Below are positions 59,197 through 64,000 of a stretch of 64,000 nt of DNA, in pieces (positions within the stretch are counted from its first letter, which is position 1; each line of letters opens with the position of its first letter). Location: positions 3,625,333 to 3,689,332 of the forward strand of contig BSYO01000016.1 of the NCBI GenBank assembly GCA_033239525.1, given 5' to 3'. Made by a program: the position numbers and the translations under genes. The DNA is from Nepenthes gracilis (taxonomy: Eukaryota > Streptophyta > Magnoliopsida > Caryophyllales > Nepenthaceae). The notes under the pieces were generated by a model that was given only the letters and a program-made list of their open reading frames with translations, was not told the DNA's origin and ran no database searches.

Positions 59197-60538
59197 CTAG
59201 CCCCCTATATTGGGAGGTTTAAATTTTTAACTCCCGACATGTTCATTGATGAGACTCCGTTTGTCACTTTCCTCTTTTGCCCCTTCCTCAAGTGGCTTGT
59301 TGATTCCCTACTCAGGCGGTTAGTATTCAGTTCCATGTTCCTAGTGATTCTCTATGAATTACACTATCTTGAGAAAATCTTCGATATTTAATAGCTTGTT
59401 GCCCCTTTCCCCACTATAAATTGAGGGGCTTGCTTCGCCTTACATCACAATCCACCTTCACTAATCAAGTGGCGTGAGGGTTCGGAGTTGGCATGGAGCT
59501 TGCACTACCATTAGCCAGGATTAGAGGAAGTTCGTCTCTACTATTTGTAGGCACGACCCTGAGTTGCACAGAATGTCTGCTTTAGCTACTTCTTTTCATA
59601 TGGGGAAACACTTTGGTTACTCCTTTTCACGTCTGTACAAGAGCCGAACCCATCTCCTGGCTGTGGTGGGGCAAGACTTTCCTTTCACTGTGGCCCGTTG
59701 CCTAGGCAATGGCCTATCTTTGGGATAGTCGATTTTTTGCTCTGGCTCCCCCAGAGTGGCGGTGCATAAGAGCCACACCTTGCTAATTGTCAAGGGCATG
59801 CCAGCATCTCGTTCAAGTCTCCTTTTTAGGGACAAGAGCTTGCTTTCCCTTTGGACATTTGTTCCTATAAAGCAGGGCATTAGTAGTTGGATCGTCATTT
59901 CGTGTATCATTCTTTCTTTTTTTTGTTATACGTTTACCGTTGGAGGCTTTATACTTTATAAAAAAAGTAGTGAATGGAACTATCAAACACTTTTGTCTTT
60001 ATCACTTGGCTCATTTTTTTTCCTCGTTTCACCGTTGGAAGCATTTGACTGTCGTCCTCTTTATTGCTCGATGACTATTAAACAGACCACTCAGGCTATG
60101 GACAACCTGGTTTTTTGGCGGTTCTGACCCTGCGGTCCATCCCGGTGCTGGGGTGGGACATGGGCTGATCGGACCGACCTTGAGGCTATCCGAGTAGCAT
60201 GTTGCCAGTTTGGTCATTTCAGGAAATGGAGCATCCTAGTCTTGGAACCCGCATTGCCCCGCCGGCCGCGCATTCAAATCTGTCAAAGGTCAGCTATCTG
60301 TGCAAGAATGTGCAGCGTCAGGCCATCATTATTGATGCTGGGTGACTGACGTGCCATGATGCCTTGCAACACGGGCACGTGTTGCTGTCATTATGGAGCG
60401 TGCCTTTTCGGTATTTCCCTAGTGATGACATTTTAGGGCCAGGGCGTTTGCTATATAGGCTTTGAACCTTCTCTATTTTCCCACATTCTTTCTTCTCGAT
60501 TCAAATCGCTTTCTCCTTGGTTTGCCTGTGGATTTTTC
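59197..60538. other. TE-4 internal noncoding region
   Basis: Begins with the purine tract (minus strand TAGGGGGCTAG) and has CATGTTCATTGATGAGA, which matches CATGTTCATGATGGGA next to the TE-1 tract. A CACTATAAATTGAGGGG TATA-like motif is at about 59413. No domain is recognisable in short frames such as 59756..60127. Confidence 0.6.
60376..60459 (+). promoter_or_regulatory. G-box and TATA box for TE-4 aORF
   Basis: GGGCACGTGTTG with CACGTG at 60376..60381 and GCTATATAGG at 60450..60459, about 88 bp before the probable aORF start. A CT-rich leader (TTCTCTATTTTCCCACATTC) follows. Confidence 0.6.
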
Positions 60539-60868
60539 ATAGCTCCCACTAGTGTTGACACGATCCGGTTAGAACTTACTGCAGCTGACTTCGCAGCTTT
60601 GTATACACCGTATGGCATTCTGGGTGCGATTCCATTCAAGGTGTCGGCCGAGAATGATAGCGCTTGCTCCCCAACGTGGGTAGAGGGTCAAAAGTATTTG
60701 GGATATATTATTCATTTGGGCGGCGAGCGCTTGCATGAAGAGTGTCGATTGCTCCCTCCACACGCCTACCGCAGAGGGATCGTCGCTATGGGAGATGATA
60801 TCTTTGGCCGGAGCGTTAGTTTTAGACATGGTGTTGACCGTTTTGGCTTCCGTGAGGATGATGGTTAG
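60539..60868 (+). pseudogene. TE-4 aORF, N-terminal part only
   Basis: The frame opens at ATA (60539), probably a mutated ATG, with APTSVDTIRLELTAADFAAL. It then has YGILGAIPFKVSAENDSACS and YLGYIIHLGGERLHEECRLL, resembling YNIPQQIAFRVPGKDDRAF and TIYEAHLRRGLRLPI of TE-3 and the TE-2 equivalents. It ends at a TAG at 60866, 30 bp before the primer site. The linker and coiled-coil exon are deleted. The strand is opposite to the LTR sense. Confidence 0.68.
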
Positions 60869-60881
60869 GCCTTTCGATTAT

Positions 60882-60900
60882 TTCTTATAAATGGCGCCAA
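60882..60900 (-). other. TE-4 primer-binding site
   Basis: On the minus strand TTGGCGCCATTTATAAG follows the LTR end CATCA. It keeps the TGGCGCC core that is decayed in TE-1. Confidence 0.75.
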
Positions 60901-61877
60901 TGATGCATTTTAGATTTGAGTTGTTGTACTAATTAATGAGCCACTTGATCTTTCTTGGTAGGTTAAAATAAAGCGAGTTCGGTCTCCATTCTTGATAGCC
61001 TAGATTCTACACGCCATAACAAACAAACGAAGGTCAGATGATTAGTAGGACTTATTTCTCAATATATCTTTCAACACTCAAGTTTAGAAATTTTTCTTAA
61101 ATTGATAGAAAGATGCAAGGATAAGAGATGTTTTGTATTAATGCACGGGTGTGGGGATTGAGTTTGGTTCGAAGGATGCGTTTGACGTGGAGCGGCTTTA
61201 AGGTGGTGGTGCTCTCGATGGAGAGTGTTTTTGAGGTGGTGGTGCACTTATGAGTTGATTGGCTTGGAAAAGGAAGGGAGAAAGGGAGAGAAAGAGAGAG
61301 CTGTTAGAGGCTTCTCGGATGCTTTTTGGGTAGAGAGTCGTTCTTTTATAGGTTCAAAAGCGCACATACCCCCTACTTGTGAGAGCGACGGGGTTTTTAT
61401 AGTATTTGATCAGCACTACTTGGGTGCCAAGGATGGCTGACGGCTATCCGTGGGATTTGGTAAGCTACCCCGAAAATTACGGGTGCTAATTGTGGCAACC
61501 GTGGTTGACCGAGCGGATTCCTTCCTTTTTCGCAATGATACCGAAGGTGGCGTTTATAGCAGTTGCCATTGGAAAAGATCTGCCGAATCGATATTGCCAT
61601 TTTAGGAAAGATTGTGCAACCGTGGGTAATATTCGGGGGATATCTGTTGGGATGTTTGAGGCAATTATGGTAGTTTTTCCCACGTGTGTGACGCTGTGGG
61701 ATTTTCCTCATCGTCCGGTTCCAGTCGATTAGTCTTGGGTCAACCTGTTAGGGTTGACCGCTTCGCTGCTTAATCTCGAGCCTTTGTGAGGTCGTGCCGT
61801 GAGTTGCTACCCTCTTGGCCTTTCCTCCATTTGTAAGCTTGGTTCTAGAGTCTACCCATTTTCAGCCATTTTCATCG
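60901..61877 (-). repeat. TE-4 5' LTR
   Basis: Starts TGATGCATTT and ends near TTCATCG on the plus strand. Minus-strand TATAAAAACCCC box at about 61391..61402. Aligns with the split 3' LTR. Confidence 0.87.
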
Positions 61878-61882
61878 ACTAT

Positions 61883-63720
61883 AATGATTTTGCATATTTT
61901 TCTAATGCAGAAATGCTAAAAATAATAATGTCACATTCATCAAATAAAAATGTGTTCTGCTAAGATAAAAAAAAAGAAGAAAATTTAATCAACATCTATA
62001 ACTTGCATGTAGATTATGATATAAGTCCAAAAACATTTATTGTCAGAATAAACAAAATTCTAAAATTCTCTCCCACAACTTATTTATTGAGTTTTTATAT
62101 TACATCACTCTGTGTTGTTGGCAACATAATACTCATAATGGTATGTAATGTTATCGGATTAGATCTTGAGATTAGTTAAAAAAAACTAATCCATTTTAAA
62201 TAGTTGAGATAGAATAGTGGTAGGTTAAAAAGAGTAGGGTGCGCTTAAGTGGGGAGGAGTTAGCAATGGTGGCCCTTGGGAGGGGGCTGTCGATGGTGGG
62301 GAACGGTGGTTTGATGGTGGAGAAGTTGGTCTTGGAGGGAGATGGCATAGAATGGGGGATTCTGCTCTACGGAGTAGAATTTTATCTTTTAAAAAGTATT
62401 TTTTTTTTAATTTTTAAATTTTATAAAAAAAATTCTTATTTGGAATAAAAATCCTACTCTGCAAAATAGAATCCCTCAATCCGAGGTGGCACACCAGGGT
62501 TTGGAACAACCATGCATGCTTTCAATTGGGTGTGTGTGTTTATTATTATTATTTTCTTGCTAAAACGCTCATATTTTTTTTAAGATTTTATTTTTTAAAT
62601 AATTTGTCGTGAATTCTTTCCTTTCTTATTTTCATAAATGAGTATTTTCTAGCCAAAATTACACCAATTTTACTAAAATTAAATTGACTAAAAATGTCAG
62701 TTTAATGTATCTAAATCAAATAAACAAAACATAATAAAATTTTATTGTAAAATGTATAAAACATTGATTCTTCTACAAATAAATGTAAGTTTTTTTTTAA
62801 TAAAAAATTATGGAGAATAACCCTTTATACCAATTCCATTTAATGCTATGGTCAATAGCAAATCATGGTACATCCCTTATTTGTGAAAATCATAAATACC
62901 CGATAAATTTCCATATAAAATAATATGAATTAATTTATAACTATGAATCTAACTATATTTTCACAAATTATTATTATCGATTTAGTTTGATATCATAGAC
63001 GTTTACATGTGATATATTATTTATTTATTAAAAAATATTCAAAGAATTATTTTTAGTTATAATCAATTAGTAAAATAATATTTTATTTATCTATTTATAT
63101 TAGTCAATTCAAATAAAATAAATAAATAAATAGACGTTATGTTATTTGAATTTATCTCTAGGGAGTAAAAAAATATTAAATATTAGTATTTGTTTATATA
63201 ATGTACATAAATATTACTGATAATATTGATATTATTATTAATATATCAATTTAATATCGGCAATATTATATAAAAAAATATGCTTTGTAGTATTAAAATT
63301 GTCAAAACTTAAAAAAAAAAATTAAAAAAACAAAAAATATAGTCCTATTGATTGAGAGAACATGTGACAAAAGATAAAGAAACAGAGAGAGTCTATGGAC
63401 CAAATGACTGGCAATGGAAAAATAAAAAATAATATCTTATTTATTTATTTATAATAATTAAGTAAAATAAAATAGATAAATTAATAAAAAAAAATATTAT
63501 ATAATTTAATTGTATTTTAAAAGAATAGAAAGTGTTGAGAATTTGTGCTCATATATCAAATATATGGGGACATAAATATGCTTAGAAATGTTAATTTTTC
63601 TTAATTTTTTTAAAAAAAAAGTAAAAAAAAAAATTCAAAATATGGTTATATTGAATCAATAGTTAAAAGTGTGTGATAAAGAAGGATAAATAATTAGCTG
63701 ACAATTGAGATTATGGAAGG
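61883..63720. other. AT-rich intergenic DNA
   Basis: Very A/T-rich with many ATTTATTTAT-type tracts and a GTGTGTGTGTT/ATT microsatellite near 62530. A G-rich piece (62225..62360) gives a short open frame without recognisable domain. No gene supported. Confidence 0.55.
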
Positions 63721-64000
63721 ATAAAAAATGGTGCCAATTGCTTGCTTATTGGACTTTCATATGGTGCGCGCTTTGAATAACAAGCGAAAGAGCCTTGTAG
63801 AATCCACTTCTCATTCTTAAGAAGGTGAGAATCTCTCTTCCTCTCCCTCTCCCTCGCGGGCTTCTCCACCCTTTCCTTCTATTTATCCGCCTATCGTATC
63901 CGATAGTCATTTTGAGCTAGTATTTGCAATTTTCCCGTTTAATTGGTGTTTTTATTAAACTAGTATTTAGCATGATCTAGGGCAGGTCCAAATGAAAGAA
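63721..64000 (+). other. possible gene leader at window edge
   Basis: Base composition rises and CT-rich tracts (CTCTCTTCCTCTCCCTCTCC) appear, as in plant 5' UTRs. AAG/GTGAGAATC at about 63821 resembles a splice donor. No open frame is long enough to identify. The window ends before more can be seen. Confidence 0.25.

Larger units (their letters stand above)
55820..61882 (-). mobile_element. TE-4: deleted, aORF-bearing Tat-family element
   Basis: A minus-strand element with LTRs 55825..59196 (3', enlarged by an insertion) and 60901..61877 (5'). Flanks AATAT (55820..55824) and ACTAT (61878..61882) are a near-match TSD. The interior is only 1.7 kb (59197..60900): polypurine side, promoter-like DNA, the first part of an aORF on the plus strand, then the primer site. 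Gag, protease, RT, RNase H and integrase are missing. It is therefore non-autonomous or a deletion product. Confidence 0.85.

Overview
This window is nuclear DNA from a flowering plant. It is AT-rich, has GT-AG introns, contains one single-copy housekeeping gene with seven exons, and is filled with Ty3/gypsy LTR retrotransposons of the Tat lineage. I cannot name the species from the sequence alone. The host gene reads like a broadleaf (non-grass) angiosperm copy.

The only intact host gene is on the minus strand at 25594..40290. It encodes EXO84B, a subunit of the exocyst tethering complex. Seven coding exons join in frame into 769 codons plus a stop. Intron 2 contains a decayed piece of the chloroplast gene petA (a nuclear plastid insertion). 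Intron 3 is about 6.7 kb.

Four Tat-type retrotransposons occupy most of the rest. I call them TE-1 (2637..13010, minus), TE-2 (14099..24017, plus), TE-3 (42344..53102, plus) and TE-4 (55825..61877, minus). TE-1, TE-2 and TE-3 have exact 5-bp target-site duplications (AAAAT, CAAAT, CATGT). All four share LTR ends of the form TGATG...CATCA or close derivatives. Internal order in sense orientation is 5' LTR, tRNA primer site, gag, protease, reverse transcriptase, RNase H, a second (archaeal-type) RNase H, integrase, a spacer with tandem repeats, an ORF on the opposite strand (aORF), purine tract and 3' LTR. All gag-pol copies are broken by stops and frameshifts. TE-4 has lost gag-pol and keeps only the start of the aORF region. 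Its 3' LTR is split by a solo LTR of another family (about 56168..58525). A further solo-LTR-like piece (about 40944..41560) lies just upstream of EXO84B.

The most interesting system is the aORF. In three elements it has its own G-box-like and TATA-like motifs about 90-110 bp before the start, a gypsy-type transposon N-terminal domain, an acidic proline-rich linker, an intron, and a coiled-coil exon. In TE-1 the linker plus intron cassette is triplicated. Other notable points are an exact 40-bp minisatellite shared by TE-1 and TE-3, and an 86-bp inversion at the end of the TE-3 5' LTR.

Stretches 1..2631, 13016..14093, 24023..25470, 41561..42338, 53108..55819 and 61883..64000 are AT-rich and hold no gene that I can support.
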